A stretch of 64,000 nt of DNA from DATARN01 sp963851105. Lineage in GTDB: Bacteria > Actinomycetota > Acidimicrobiia > Acidimicrobiales > Palsa-688. The notes beneath the pieces are model-generated. The model was not told where the DNA came from and ran no database searches. It worked only from the letters and a program-made list of their open reading frames with translations. The stretch is from the NCBI GenBank assembly GCA_963851105.1, contig CAWKNP010000004.1, positions 1-64,000 of the forward strand, read 5' to 3'. Below, one piece after another: positions 43,891 through 52,635 of this stretch. Both the position numbers and the translations under genes were made by a program. Positions within the stretch are counted from its first letter, which is position 1; each line of letters starts with the position of its first letter.

Positions 43891-45301
43891 CGTGCAGTCC
43901 TCTTCCGGTCAATGCGAGGACGGTTTCCCCGAAGGTTTCCGACAAGGTCGGGTGAGGCTGGATGAAGTGGGCCACCTCATCGACGGTGGCTTCCCAGTTG
44001 ACGGCCAGGTAGCCCTGACCCAGCTGCTCGGTGACCCAGGGGCCAACCATGTGCACGCCGAGGATCCGACCGGCGCGACCGTCGCCCCGTTTTTCCGCGA
44101 TCACCTTCACCAGACCTTCGGACTCGCCCACGATCAGCGCGCGCCCGTTGCCGCCGTAAGGGTCCTTCTTGGTCATGACGTCGTATCCCGCCTCGCGGGC
44201 CGCCGCCTCCGAGTAGCCGGCGAACGCGACCTCGGGGTGGCAGTAGATGCACCACGGGACCCGGGAGTAGTCGACCGGGACGACATCGTCGCCCAGGATC
44301 TGGTCGATCACGAGGACCCCCTCGGCAAAGCCGACGTGAGCCAGGGCGGGCGTGGCGACGAGATCGCCGACCGCGAAGACTCCCGGTTCCCCCGTGGCCA
44401 TGTACTCGTCGACGATGACGTAGCCCCGCTCGTCGACCTCGACGCCGGTGCCCTGCAGGCCGAGGGTGGCCGACAGGGGCCGGCGGCCGACCGACATCAC
44501 CACCGCGTCGACGGCGAGCTCCTCGCCCTCGCCGAAAAGGACCGTCGTGGCCGACCCCGACTCGTCGGGCTTGTGGCCGTGCACGGCGACCCCGGTGCGC
44601 ACCCCGATGCCCCGCTTCTTGAACGAGCGGGCCACGACCTCGACGACGTCGGCGTCGCACCCCGGGAGCAGCTTGGGGAGAGCCTCGAGGATGGTGACCT
44701 TGCTCCCGAGGTCCGACAGCATGGAGGCGAACTCGCAGCCGATGGCGCCGCCGCCGATGACGACCACCGACTCGGGCAACCGCTCGAGGGCGAGGACCTC
44801 GTCGGAGGTCATGACCACCGTGCCGTCGACGTCGAAACCCGGGAGCGTGCGGGGCACCGAGCCCGACGCCAGGATGACGTGCTCGCCCACCAGTTCGACG
44901 CTGTCACCGTCGCCGGACACCGTGACGACCCGGCCAGGCCCCAAGGTCCCGGTGCCTGCGAAGGTGGTGATGGCCCGTTTCTTCATGAGCCCCTGGAGAC
45001 CCTTCCAGAGCCGGTTGACGACCATCTGCTTGCGGGCCTGCGACTGGGCGAAGTCGAGCACAGGCCGCTCGCCGTCGGCGCCGGTGGTGATGCCGAACCC
45101 CTTGGCGCCGAGCACGGTTCGGTACACCGAGGCCGTCTCGAGGAACTCCTTGGCCGGTATGCAGCCGCGGTGGAGGCAGGTGCCGCCGACCTTGTCCTTC
45201 TCCACCACCGCAATTTTCATCCCCGCCAGGGCACCGTGAAGCGCGGCGGCATAGCCACCCGGTCCGCCTCCGACAATCACCACATCGAAGTGCTGCGCCA
45301 C
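43883..45301 (-). CDS. lpdA: Dihydrolipoyl dehydrogenase (E3)
   Basis: FAD-dependent reoxidation of the dihydrolipoyl arm, delivering electrons to NAD+. The 472-residue protein has the FAD loop GGGPGG (11-16), the redox disulfide GGTCLHRGCIPAK (Cys42, Cys47), the NAD-binding VIGGGAIGCEFASML, the FAD-binding GVFAVGDLVATPALAHVGFAEG, and the C-terminal active-site HPTLSE with the catalytic His-Glu pair. It is the first gene of the run lpd-E2-lipBA-M24-SDR, with overlapping or adjacent ends. Confidence 0.97.
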   Translation of the reverse strand: MAQHFDVVIVGGGPGGYAAALHGALAGMKIAVVEKDKVGGTCLHRGCIPAKEFLETASVYRTVLGAKGFGITTGADGERPVLDFAQSQARKQMVVNRLWKGLQGLMKKRAITTFAGTGTLGPGRVVTVSGDGDSVELVGEHVILASGSVPRTLPGFDVDGTVVMTSDEVLALERLPESVVVIGGGAIGCEFASMLSDLGSKVTILEALPKLLPGCDADVVEVVARSFKKRGIGVRTGVAVHGHKPDESGSATTVLFGEGEELAVDAVVMSVGRRPLSATLGLQGTGVEVDERGYVIVDEYMATGEPGVFAVGDLVATPALAHVGFAEGVLVIDQILGDDVVPVDYSRVPWCIYCHPEVAFAGYSEAAAREAGYDVMTKKDPYGGNGRALIVGESEGLVKVIAEKRGDGRAGRILGVHMVGPWVTEQLGQGYLAVNWEATVDEVAHFIQPHPTLSETFGETVLALTGRGLHVG

Positions 45302-45310
45302 GCTTGGAGA

Positions 45311-45403
45311 CTAGTGAGCGGCGACGGTTATCTGGATTGCGAAGGCGATCAGGATGGCGAGGCCCGTCACCAGCGCCGCGATGATCAACCGGCGGGTGCT
45401 CAT
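45311..45403 (-). CDS. 30-residue single-helix membrane protein
   Basis: ATG 45403 to TAG 45311 encodes MSTRRLIIAALVTGLAILIA then FAIQITVAAH, a basic start and one continuous membrane helix. It ends 10 nt before the lpd start on the same strand and could be its first co-transcribed gene. No Shine-Dalgarno sequence is clear. The size is below usual gene-calling limits, so the call rests on frame, hydrophobicity and position. Confidence 0.5.
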   Translation of the reverse strand: MSTRRLIIAALVTGLAILIAFAIQITVAAH

Positions 45404-45452
45404 ATCCGGCAGAACCTAGCGGCGAATGGCGCTGCGCCTACAATGGACTCGA

Positions 45453-45546
45453 CGCAGGGGAGCTCGGCGAAACCGGGCTGAGAGGCTGGTGTGCAAGCGA
45501 CCAGCGACCCTCCTGGAGAACCGGTCCGGTAACGCGGACCAGGGAG
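45453..45546 (+). ncRNA. TPP riboswitch (THI element)
   Basis: Leader of thiGH with the conserved blocks in order: GGGGAGC, CTGAGAGG, GCGACCCT, GGAGAACCGGTCCGGTAAC, GCGGACCAGGGA. These are the THI-box signatures. The 3' part contains GGGAG, which is also the ribosome binding site of thiG, 5 nt from the ATG, so ligand binding would block translation directly. No terminator is visible between it and thiG. Confidence 0.93.
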
Positions 45547-45550
45547 CGCG

Positions 45551-46324
45551 ATGACCACCACTGACCCACTCATTATCGCCGGACGACGGTTCGGCTCCCG
45601 CCTGTTCCTTGGTACCGGGAAGTTCCCGTCGAACGCCGCCTTGCAGGAGACCATCGTGGCGTGCGGCACCGAGATGGTCACCGTGGCGCTGCGCAGGATC
45701 GACCCGAGCGCGACCTCTGACATCCTCGACGCGCTGCCCGCCGAAGGCGTCCTGCTGCTCACCAACACCAGCGGCGCCGTCGATGCCGACGAAGCGATCC
45801 GTTTGGCCCGTTTGGCGCGCGCTGCGGGGCTGCCCGACTGGATCAAGCTCGAGATCACCCCCGATCCCCGCTACCTCCTCCCCGACCCGGTCGACACCCT
45901 TGTCGCCGCCGAGCGGTTGGTGGCGGAGGGGTTCACGGTCCTTCCCTACTGCTCGGCCGACCCCGTGCTGTGCAAGCGGTTGGAAGAGGTCGGCTGCGCC
46001 ACCGTGATGCCGCTCGGTTCCTGGATCGGCTCCAACCAGGGCCTGCGGACCCAGGCGGCGCTCGAGATCATCATCGAGCAAGCCCGGGTCCCGGTGGTCG
46101 TCGACGCCGGCATCGGCGCCCCGAGCCACGCCTCGCTCGCCATGGAGCTCGGCGCCGCCGCGGTACTGGTCAACACCGCCATCGGCACGGCGCGCGATCC
46201 GGTGACGATGGGCCGGGCCTTCGCCATGGCGGTCGTCGCGGGCCGGTCAGCTTTCCTGGCGGGCCTGCCGCCGCCCGGCCAGGTCGCCGCGGCCTCGTCG
46301 CCGCTCACCGGCTTCCTCACGTGA
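45551..46324 (+). CDS. thiG: Thiazole synthase
   Basis: Builds the thiazole phosphate of thiamine from deoxyxylulose phosphate, dehydroglycine and ThiS-thiocarboxylate. The 257-residue TIM-barrel protein has FGSRLFLGTGKF, the imine-forming Lys99 in DWIKLEITPD, VLPYCSADPVL, MPLGSWIGSNQGL, VPVVVDAGIGAPSHASLAMELGA and VLVNTAIGTARDPVTMGRAF. It is under the TPP riboswitch. Its sulfur carrier ThiS is encoded far away, at 63.0 kb. Confidence 0.97.
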   Translation: MTTTDPLIIAGRRFGSRLFLGTGKFPSNAALQETIVACGTEMVTVALRRIDPSATSDILDALPAEGVLLLTNTSGAVDADEAIRLARLARAAGLPDWIKLEITPDPRYLLPDPVDTLVAAERLVAEGFTVLPYCSADPVLCKRLEEVGCATVMPLGSWIGSNQGLRTQAALEIIIEQARVPVVVDAGIGAPSHASLAMELGAAAVLVNTAIGTARDPVTMGRAFAMAVVAGRSAFLAGLPPPGQVAAASSPLTGFLT

Positions 46325-47502
46325 CCGCACCCAGCGCCGACGGCGGCGCGGTGGCGGTGGTGCTCGACAGCCGGCCGCAGGCCGTCCCGCCCAATACCGC
46401 GGCCGCCGACGTGGCGGCCACCGATGTCGCCGGCCTGCGGAGCCTCGTCGCGGCTGCGGGGGCGGCGGAGGTGGGGCGCGCCCTGGCCCAGGGGCCCGCC
46501 GGCGGTCTCGCCGGTTTCGCCGCCCTCCTCTCCGGCGCGGCCGGCGAACGACTAGAGGATCTCGCCGGGGCGGCCCACGCCACGACGGTTCGGCGCTTCG
46601 GACGCACCGTGCGGCTCTACGCCCCGCTGTACCTGTCCAACGAGTGCGTCTCGGTGTGCACCTACTGCGGCTTCTCGGCCGGCAACGAAATCAGCCGCCG
46701 CACCCTGTCGGTGGCCGAGGTCCGGGCCGAGGGGGAAGCGCTGCGGGCCCAGGGGTTCCGCCACCTCTTGCTCGTCGCCGGCGAGCACGCCCGCATCGTG
46801 AGCAAGGACTACCTCGTCGGTTGCGTCGAGATCCTGGCGCCGATCGTCCCCGAGCTCAGCGTCGAGGTCCAGGTGTGGGACACGGCGACCTACCGTCGCC
46901 TGGTGGCGGCCGGCTGCGACGGGCTCACGGTGTTCCAGGAGACCTATGACCCCGCCACCTACGCCGGCGTGCACCTCAAGGGCAAGAAACGGAACTACGC
47001 CTGGCGACTGGCGGCCCCCGACCGCGGCGGCGAGGCCGGCATGCGCCGCCTCGGGATCGGCGCGCTCCTCGGCCTGCATTCCGACTGGAGGGCCGAGGCC
47101 ATTGCCCTGGCCGCCCACGCACGCGCCCTGATGCAGCGGTGGTGGCGGTGCGAGGTTTCGATCGCCCTGCCCCGCCTGCGCCCCGCCGCCGGCGGCTTCC
47201 AAGCCCCCGGCGCCATGTCTGACCGGGACTTCGTGCAATTGCTCTGCGCCCTGCGGGTAGTGCTGCCCGACGTCGGCATCAACCTGTCGACCCGGGAGAC
47301 ACCGGCGCTGCGCGACGCGCTCGTCCCGCTCGGCGTCACGACCATGTCGGCGGGCTCGCACACCGAACCGGGCGGTTACGCCGAGAGCAGTGACGCCGAG
47401 CCCCAGTTCGAGGTCGCGGATGCCCGCACACCGGCGGAAGTCGCCCGTGTTCTGCGCGCCGCCGGCTACGACCCGATCTGGAAGGACTGGCAACGGGCCT
47501 GA
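46321..47502 (+). CDS. thiH: 2-iminoacetate synthase (radical SAM)
   Basis: Cleaves tyrosine to dehydroglycine for thiazole formation. The 393-residue protein has LYLSNECVSVCTYCGFSAGNEI with the cluster cysteines 109, 113 and 116, then LLVAGEHARIVSKDYL, QETYDPATYAGVHLKGKKRNYAWRL and a C-terminal LSTRETPALRDALVPLGVTTMSAGSHTEPGGY. An aerobic actinomycete would more often use glycine oxidase ThiO; having ThiH suggests an anaerobic-type route. The GTG start overlaps the thiG stop (GTGA). Confidence 0.94.
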   Translation: MTAPSADGGAVAVVLDSRPQAVPPNTAAADVAATDVAGLRSLVAAAGAAEVGRALAQGPAGGLAGFAALLSGAAGERLEDLAGAAHATTVRRFGRTVRLYAPLYLSNECVSVCTYCGFSAGNEISRRTLSVAEVRAEGEALRAQGFRHLLLVAGEHARIVSKDYLVGCVEILAPIVPELSVEVQVWDTATYRRLVAAGCDGLTVFQETYDPATYAGVHLKGKKRNYAWRLAAPDRGGEAGMRRLGIGALLGLHSDWRAEAIALAAHARALMQRWWRCEVSIALPRLRPAAGGFQAPGAMSDRDFVQLLCALRVVLPDVGINLSTRETPALRDALVPLGVTTMSAGSHTEPGGYAESSDAEPQFEVADARTPAEVARVLRAAGYDPIWKDWQRA

Positions 47503-47568
47503 GTCCCACTGGCTAGGTCCTTCCGGCCCGCATTGAGGCGCCCGCCGCCTATCGGTGCGCTACCCGGC

Positions 47569-49161
47569 TCAGGGGACGACGAGCAGGGGAGGAATGAGAC
47601 TGAGGTCGCGCGCTCGCAGCGTGCGGGGCTCGGCATCGCCCAGGTGCCAGGTGGAGATCAATGTCGATTGGGAGGTCGGGCCCCCGATGTACAACCAAAA
47701 CAGCCGGGTGCCATCCGAGGTCCACGCCAGCGACTGCAGGGGAAAGGGGGTGTTCGTCGGCACCGCGGTGGCCTCACCGGTCGTCAGATCGAGCAGGAGG
47801 GTCGGCGGCACACCGGCGTGGGGGTCGATGACGTTTGAGGCCACGGCAAGCGTGCGGCCATCAGGGCTGAACGCCGCCGAAGAGAAGACCGGTGTCGATA
47901 CCGGGGCAGCGGCAAAGGTGTGCGTGAGCACATCCCGGCAGGTGGTGACGTCGGTGACATGGACGACGGCCGACGGGTCGGACCAGGCCAGGAGGTTGCC
48001 CCGGGTGGCAAGTTCACTGGAGGTTTCGCCGGGGGGCCCGAACTGGCAGGCGACCCGTTTGGCCGCCACATCCCACACCAGCAACGTCCCGGCGGATTGG
48101 CCCGCGATGTTCACCGGGTTCTCGATCAACGCCCCCGCGGTGGCGGCAATCGGGTCACCCGAGGAAGGAAGGGGTCCCTTGAGGACCCGCCCCGTCCCGT
48201 CGACCTCGGTTGCGGTGAACGCCGTGTCGTCGACCAGCCACAGCGCGCTCGGATCGTCGGCAGCAAAGGACCAAGCGGCCTGCCCGAGGAGCCGCGGTGG
48301 CCCCGATCCGTCCGGTGCCACCGCCCACGCGTCTCCGTTTGCGCCATAGGCCAGGTAGCCCTGCCGCATGACGAGAGTCCCGCTCGAGTCGCCCCGGCCT
48401 GCGAACGTCGTCAGCCGGCTGGCATCGACGTCGAGGCGGGCGATGGCATCCGCCGACCGCAGCACCAGGACCGCTCCCGTGGGCTGGTCGAGCCAGTGCC
48501 TCAACCTCACCTGGGCCGCCGCCTCGGCGCCGTACGGCCGGGAGAGGCCCATGGGGGCCAGCACCCGTTGCTTCCAATGGGCCCGGGCGGCGGCCAGGTC
48601 ATGATCGATCCGCAGGCCATCAGTGGCGGTCCGGTCGTCGGCGTTCGGAGGTTGCGACTGGGAACTCGGGTGGTCGTAGTACTCCGCCACGGCGGCCAAG
48701 AGCGCCGCCCGGTGCGCCAAAGCGGCGGCGAGATCGGCGCGGATGACGACATTGCGGTGATCGACGAGCACGGCGCCATGGACATCGCCTCGGATGGCAT
48801 CGAGGCGGCGGCGCTCCTCCCGGTACAGAGCCGCCAGGGCGCCGTTGACGAACGCCACCTCGGACTCTGTGTCGGAGTAGAGGAAGTACATCTTCAGCCG
48901 CTGCTCGGCGGCGCTGCGCTCGACATCGTCGGCGATGGTTCGGGACCACTGACGACCGAGCGACGTCAGTTCGCGGGCGGCAAGATGCTGGCGGAGCGGG
49001 ACCCCGACCGCCGCCGCGACCACGACCGCCGCCACGACCGCCACCGGCCAGCGCCGGCGGGGTCCGCTTCCCGTCGTGGCCCCCACGGCCGGATCCGCGA
49101 CCTCCTCGCCACCCTCACCCAGGGGAAGCAGGACCTCGAGCTCACCGCCGCGAACCCCCAC
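47569..49161 (-). CDS. Membrane-anchored beta-propeller-like protein
   Basis: Unrecognised 530-residue protein. One membrane helix lies at about 38-56 (VAVVAAVVVAAAVGVP), then a helical region of about 160 residues, then a repetitive beta-rich part: repeated units such as FSSAAFSPDGRTLAVASN, LQSLAWTSDGTRLFWLY and WSFAADDPSALWLVDD. These resemble WD40/TolB-type propeller blades, so it probably displays a propeller outside the cell. It is alone on its strand, divergent from the ATP-grasp operon. No function can be given. Confidence 0.65.
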   Translation of the reverse strand: MGVRGGELEVLLPLGEGGEEVADPAVGATTGSGPRRRWPVAVVAAVVVAAAVGVPLRQHLAARELTSLGRQWSRTIADDVERSAAEQRLKMYFLYSDTESEVAFVNGALAALYREERRRLDAIRGDVHGAVLVDHRNVVIRADLAAALAHRAALLAAVAEYYDHPSSQSQPPNADDRTATDGLRIDHDLAAARAHWKQRVLAPMGLSRPYGAEAAAQVRLRHWLDQPTGAVLVLRSADAIARLDVDASRLTTFAGRGDSSGTLVMRQGYLAYGANGDAWAVAPDGSGPPRLLGQAAWSFAADDPSALWLVDDTAFTATEVDGTGRVLKGPLPSSGDPIAATAGALIENPVNIAGQSAGTLLVWDVAAKRVACQFGPPGETSSELATRGNLLAWSDPSAVVHVTDVTTCRDVLTHTFAAAPVSTPVFSSAAFSPDGRTLAVASNVIDPHAGVPPTLLLDLTTGEATAVPTNTPFPLQSLAWTSDGTRLFWLYIGGPTSQSTLISTWHLGDAEPRTLRARDLSLIPPLLVVP

Positions 49162-49262
49162 GAGCCGAGTGTAAGAGCGGGCGGCGGCGCCGGATCGGCA
49201 GGCAGGTACGATCTACCCAATCGTTCAACATTGCTGCAACACGTCGGAAACAACTAGCTGCT

Positions 49263-50867
49263 GTGCTGTCACCAGTGGGTGACATCCTCGACGGTTATGT
49301 GCTCGGCGACGCCTGGGACGAGATGTTCGACCAGGAGGGGGCGCCACGCGAGCACTGCCAGGGACTCTTCGGGGTCCTCCAAACTCTTTCCCCGGCCGAC
49401 TTCGAGTCGCGCTGCAGGGCCCGTGACCAGGCGTTCCGTGATCAAGGGATCACGTTTTCGCTTTCCGGCGAGGAGCGCCCGTTCCCTCTCGATCTCGTGC
49501 CGCGGGTCATTCCGGCCGATGAATGGGCGGTCATCGAGACAGGCGTGCGGCAGCGCGTCAGGGCGCTCGAGGCCTTCCTCGGCGACGTGTACGGCGCCGG
49601 CGAGGTCCTGAACGACGGGGTGATCTCCCGGCGGCTGGTCGCCAGCGCCACCCACTTCCACCGGGAGGCGGCCGGTTTCGAGCCGCCGAACAAGGTACGG
49701 GTCCACGTGGCCGGGATCGACCTGGTACGGAACCAGGCGGGGCACTTCGTCGTACTCGAGGACAACGTCCGCACCCCGTCGGGCATCTCCTACGTCATCG
49801 AGAACCGCCGGGCCATGACCCACGTGTTCCCCGAGCTGTTCGTCAGCCACCGTGTCCGGCCCGTCGTCGGATATCCCGCCATGCTCCTGGAGGCGTTACG
49901 GGCCTCGGCGCCAGGATCGGCCTCCGAACCGGTGGTCGTCCTCCTGACCCCGGGTGTCTACAATTCGGCCTACTTCGAGCACTCTTTCCTCGCCCGTCAG
50001 ATGGGTATCGAACTGGTCGAAGGCCGGGACCTGGTGTGCGTCGACAACGTGCTGTACATGCGCACCACCGAAGGCGAGCGCCGTGTCGACGTCGTCTACC
50101 GCCGCGTCGACGACGACTTCCTCGACCCGCTGCAGTTCCGGCCCGACTCGATGCTCGGCTGCCCTGGCCTGCTCAACGCGGCCCGGGCGGGCAACGTCAC
50201 CATCGCCAACGCGGTCGGAAACGGCCTGGCCGACGACAAAGCCATCTACCCCTACGTACCCGACCTCATCCGGTACTACCTGAACGAGGCGGCGGTGCTG
50301 TCCAACGTCCCCACCTACCGGCTGGAGGACCCCGACGTCATGGCCGACGTCCTCGCCCGGCTCGACCAACTGGTGCTGAAGCCGGTCGACGGCTCCGGTG
50401 GCCGGGGCCTCGTCATCGGTCCCCAGGCATCGGACGCCGTCCTGGCGACCCTGGCCCCGGTGATCCAGGCGAATCCCCGGGGCTGGATCGCCCAGGAGGT
50501 CGTCCTGCTGTCGACCAGCCCGACTCAGTGCTCGGAGGGGATGGCACCGCGCCACATCGACCTGCGGCCTTTCGCCGTCAACACCGGCGACGATGTGTGG
50601 GTGGTACCGGGAGGACTGACGCGCGTCGCGCTGCCCGAAGGCAGCTTCGTCGTCAATTCCAGCCAGGGCGGGGGGTCCAAGGACACGTGGGTGCTGACCG
50701 ACGCCGAGGCCCGCCAGGAAGTGGTGCGGACGGCTACCGCCCCGTTCCTGCCCGGCGCCCACGGCACCACGCCGCCGCCCGACGAGGGACCGACCGCCCA
50801 CCACGCCCAGCAGCAACAGCAGCAGCAGCAGCAGCAGCAACCGCGGGCCGGTAGCGATCCGTGCTGA
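49263..50867 (+). CDS. Circularly permuted ATP-grasp protein (DUF404/DUF407 type) with C-terminal polyglutamine
   Basis: Predicted amide-bond ligase. The 534-residue protein has the family patterns ITFSLSGEERPFPLDLVPRVI, NKVRVHVAGIDLVRNQAGHFVVLEDNVRTPSGISYVIENR, VVVLLTPGVYNSAYFEHSFLARQMGIELVEG, DDKAIYPYVPDLIRYYLNEAAVLSNVPTY, LVLKPVDGSGGRGLVIG, and the catalytic end RHIDLRPFAVN...SQGGGSKDTWVL. The last 50 residues are unusual: PPPDEGPTAHHA, then eleven Gln, then PRAGSDPC. GTG start. The next gene begins 7 nt before this stop. Such enzymes are proposed to make or modify peptides together with alpha-E and transglutaminase partners. Confidence 0.92.
   Translation: MLSPVGDILDGYVLGDAWDEMFDQEGAPREHCQGLFGVLQTLSPADFESRCRARDQAFRDQGITFSLSGEERPFPLDLVPRVIPADEWAVIETGVRQRVRALEAFLGDVYGAGEVLNDGVISRRLVASATHFHREAAGFEPPNKVRVHVAGIDLVRNQAGHFVVLEDNVRTPSGISYVIENRRAMTHVFPELFVSHRVRPVVGYPAMLLEALRASAPGSASEPVVVLLTPGVYNSAYFEHSFLARQMGIELVEGRDLVCVDNVLYMRTTEGERRVDVVYRRVDDDFLDPLQFRPDSMLGCPGLLNAARAGNVTIANAVGNGLADDKAIYPYVPDLIRYYLNEAAVLSNVPTYRLEDPDVMADVLARLDQLVLKPVDGSGGRGLVIGPQASDAVLATLAPVIQANPRGWIAQEVVLLSTSPTQCSEGMAPRHIDLRPFAVNTGDDVWVVPGGLTRVALPEGSFVVNSSQGGGSKDTWVLTDAEARQEVVRTATAPFLPGAHGTTPPPDEGPTAHHAQQQQQQQQQQQPRAGSDPC
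50808..50840 (+). repeat. CAG/CAA trinucleotide repeat coding for eleven glutamines
   Basis: Codons read CAG CAG CAA, seven CAG in a row, and CAA. The repeat is in frame within the C-terminal tail of the ATP-grasp protein, 21 nt before the alpha-E gene starts. Perfect CAG runs are rare in GC-rich bacterial genes and can change length by slippage. Confidence 0.95.
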
Positions 50868-51796
50868 CGCGAATCGCGGAGTCGCTGTACTGGTTCGGAC
50901 GGTACGTGGAGCGCGCTGAGGACACGGCGCGCATCTTGGATGTCCACTACCACCTGCTGCTCGAGGATCCCGACGTCGACGAGGAGGCGGCCTGCCGGGC
51001 CCTCCTCGAGGTCATGGGTGTCGCGGCCCAGCCCGAGGGCGTCTCGCTCGACGCCGAAGGTGTCACCCGGCTCCTGGCCTATGACCCGACCTATGGCGGT
51101 TCGATCGTCGGTGCCATCAGCGCGGCCTGGGAGAACGCCCGGGGCGCCCGCGAGGCGGTGTCCGCCGAGACGTGGCGGTGTGTGAACGCCACCTACAACG
51201 CCTTGCCCGACGCCCGCGAGATGGCAGAGGGGTACAGCCCGCACACCTTCTTCGACTGGATCAAGGAGCGCTCGGCCATCCTCGTCGGACTGGCCGAATC
51301 CACCATGAGCCGCGACGACGGGTGGCGTTTCTTGGTGCTCGGCCGCAGCATTGAACGCGTCGACATGACGACGCGCCTGCTGTCGGCCCGCCACCGCGAG
51401 GGCTGGGGCACGGCGGGCTGGATCACGACCCTGCGGTGCTGTTCCGCCCATGAGGCCTACCTGCGGACCTACCAGCAGGCGGTGGACGCGTCCCTGGCTG
51501 CCGAGTTCCTGCTGCTCGACCGGCTCTTCCCCCGCTCCCTGTTCCACGCGTTGAGCACCGCCGAGCAGTGCCTGGCCCAGCTCGACCCCCGATCGGGCCG
51601 CACCGGGCTCGACGACGAGGCCCGGCGGACACTTGGCAGGGCCCGGACCGGCTTGGAGTTCGGGGGCCGCGACGAGCTGCTGGCCCACCTGCCCGAGCGG
51701 TTGACTGAGATCCAAACGTTGTGCGCGCTAGCGGGGCGGGCGGTCGCCAGCCGCTACTTCGGGCAGACGCAGCAGGTCGCCTGGAGCCGGCCATGA
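50861..51796 (+). CDS. Alpha-E domain protein (DUF403)
   Basis: All-helical 311-residue protein beginning MLTRIAESLYWFGRYVERAEDTARILDVHYHLLLED, the recurring start of the alpha-E family, with WENARGAREAVSAETWRCVNATYN, SRDDGWRFLVLGRSIERVDMTTRLLS, and LDRLFPRSLFHALSTAEQCLAQLD. The function is unknown; alpha-E genes occur with a circularly permuted ATP-grasp and a transglutaminase-like gene in a proposed peptide-forming system. The GTG start overlaps the ATP-grasp stop by 7 nt and its own stop overlaps the next ATG, so all three are probably translated together. Confidence 0.93.
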   Translation: MLTRIAESLYWFGRYVERAEDTARILDVHYHLLLEDPDVDEEAACRALLEVMGVAAQPEGVSLDAEGVTRLLAYDPTYGGSIVGAISAAWENARGAREAVSAETWRCVNATYNALPDAREMAEGYSPHTFFDWIKERSAILVGLAESTMSRDDGWRFLVLGRSIERVDMTTRLLSARHREGWGTAGWITTLRCCSAHEAYLRTYQQAVDASLAAEFLLLDRLFPRSLFHALSTAEQCLAQLDPRSGRTGLDDEARRTLGRARTGLEFGGRDELLAHLPERLTEIQTLCALAGRAVASRYFGQTQQVAWSRP

Positions 51797-52635
51797 GCTG
51801 GCGCCTGCGCGTCAATCACATGACCCGCTACCGCTACCCGGGCACGGTGCGGACGTCGTACAACGAGGCCCGTATGACGCCGCTCAGCACGCCGGCGCAG
51901 ACGACGATCGACGCCCGGATGGACATCCGGCCGACGGCGCGGGCGTTCCGGTACTGGGACTACTGGGGGACATTGGTCCACGCCTTCGACGTCCACCAGC
52001 CCCACGACGAGCTGACCGTCACCGCCACCGCCGTCGTCGAGACCTCGGCATGGACGCCGTGCACCGACGTGGTCTCCTGGGCCGCGCTCGGCGGGGAGGA
52101 CCTGCAGGACCTCTGGTGCGAGCTGCTCTGGCCTTCTCGCTACGTGCCCGACGACCCCGCGCTGGCCGAGGTGGCCGATGGGCTGCGGTCGGCGGCCGAC
52201 CCGCTGGCGGCGGCGATGGCGGCCAACACCCTGGTCCATGACCGGATGGAGTACCTCCCCGGCTCGACGACGGTCGCCACCTCCGGCCCCGAGGCGTTCG
52301 GCGCCGGCCACGGGGTGTGCCAGGACTTCACCCACATCCTGCTCGGAATCCTCCGAGGCATGAATATCCCGGCGCGCTACGCCTCGGGCTACCTGCACCC
52401 CGACCTCGAGTCGGGAATGGGCGAGTCCCACGCCGGGCAGAGTCACGCCTGGGTCGAGGCGTGGGTCGGGGACTGGGTGTCACTCGACCCGACCGACGGC
52501 GGGTTCGCCGGCCCCCAGCACGTCCTGGTGGCCCGCGGCCGCGACTACGCCGACGTCACGCCGCTCAAAGGTCTCTTCATCGGGCCCCGGGCTGACCACC
52601 TGGAAGTAAAGGTGGAACTGACCCGGATCGCCTAG
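51793..52635 (+). CDS. Transglutaminase-like cysteine protease
   Basis: Transglutaminase-fold protein of 280 residues. An N-terminal beta-domain begins SWRLRVNHMTRYRYPGTVRTSYNEARMTP, then the catalytic domain with Cys in GHGVCQDFTHILLGILRGMNIPARYASGY, His in SHAWVEAWVGDWV and Asp in SLDPTDGG. The triad is complete. Family members can cleave or transfer amide bonds. ATG 51793 overlaps the alpha-E stop. It is the third gene of the ATP-grasp/alpha-E/transglutaminase operon; partners are thought to make and trim or attach a peptide, but no product is established. Its stop overlaps the converging crcB stop at CTAG. Confidence 0.93.
   Translation: MSWRLRVNHMTRYRYPGTVRTSYNEARMTPLSTPAQTTIDARMDIRPTARAFRYWDYWGTLVHAFDVHQPHDELTVTATAVVETSAWTPCTDVVSWAALGGEDLQDLWCELLWPSRYVPDDPALAEVADGLRSAADPLAAAMAANTLVHDRMEYLPGSTTVATSGPEAFGAGHGVCQDFTHILLGILRGMNIPARYASGYLHPDLESGMGESHAGQSHAWVEAWVGDWVSLDPTDGGFAGPQHVLVARGRDYADVTPLKGLFIGPRADHLEVKVELTRIA

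Noticed and set aside
42821..45481. Plus-strand open frame of 886 codons
   Set aside because: Antisense to E2 and lpd, which are clear genes; low-complexity Pro/Ala/Gly content.
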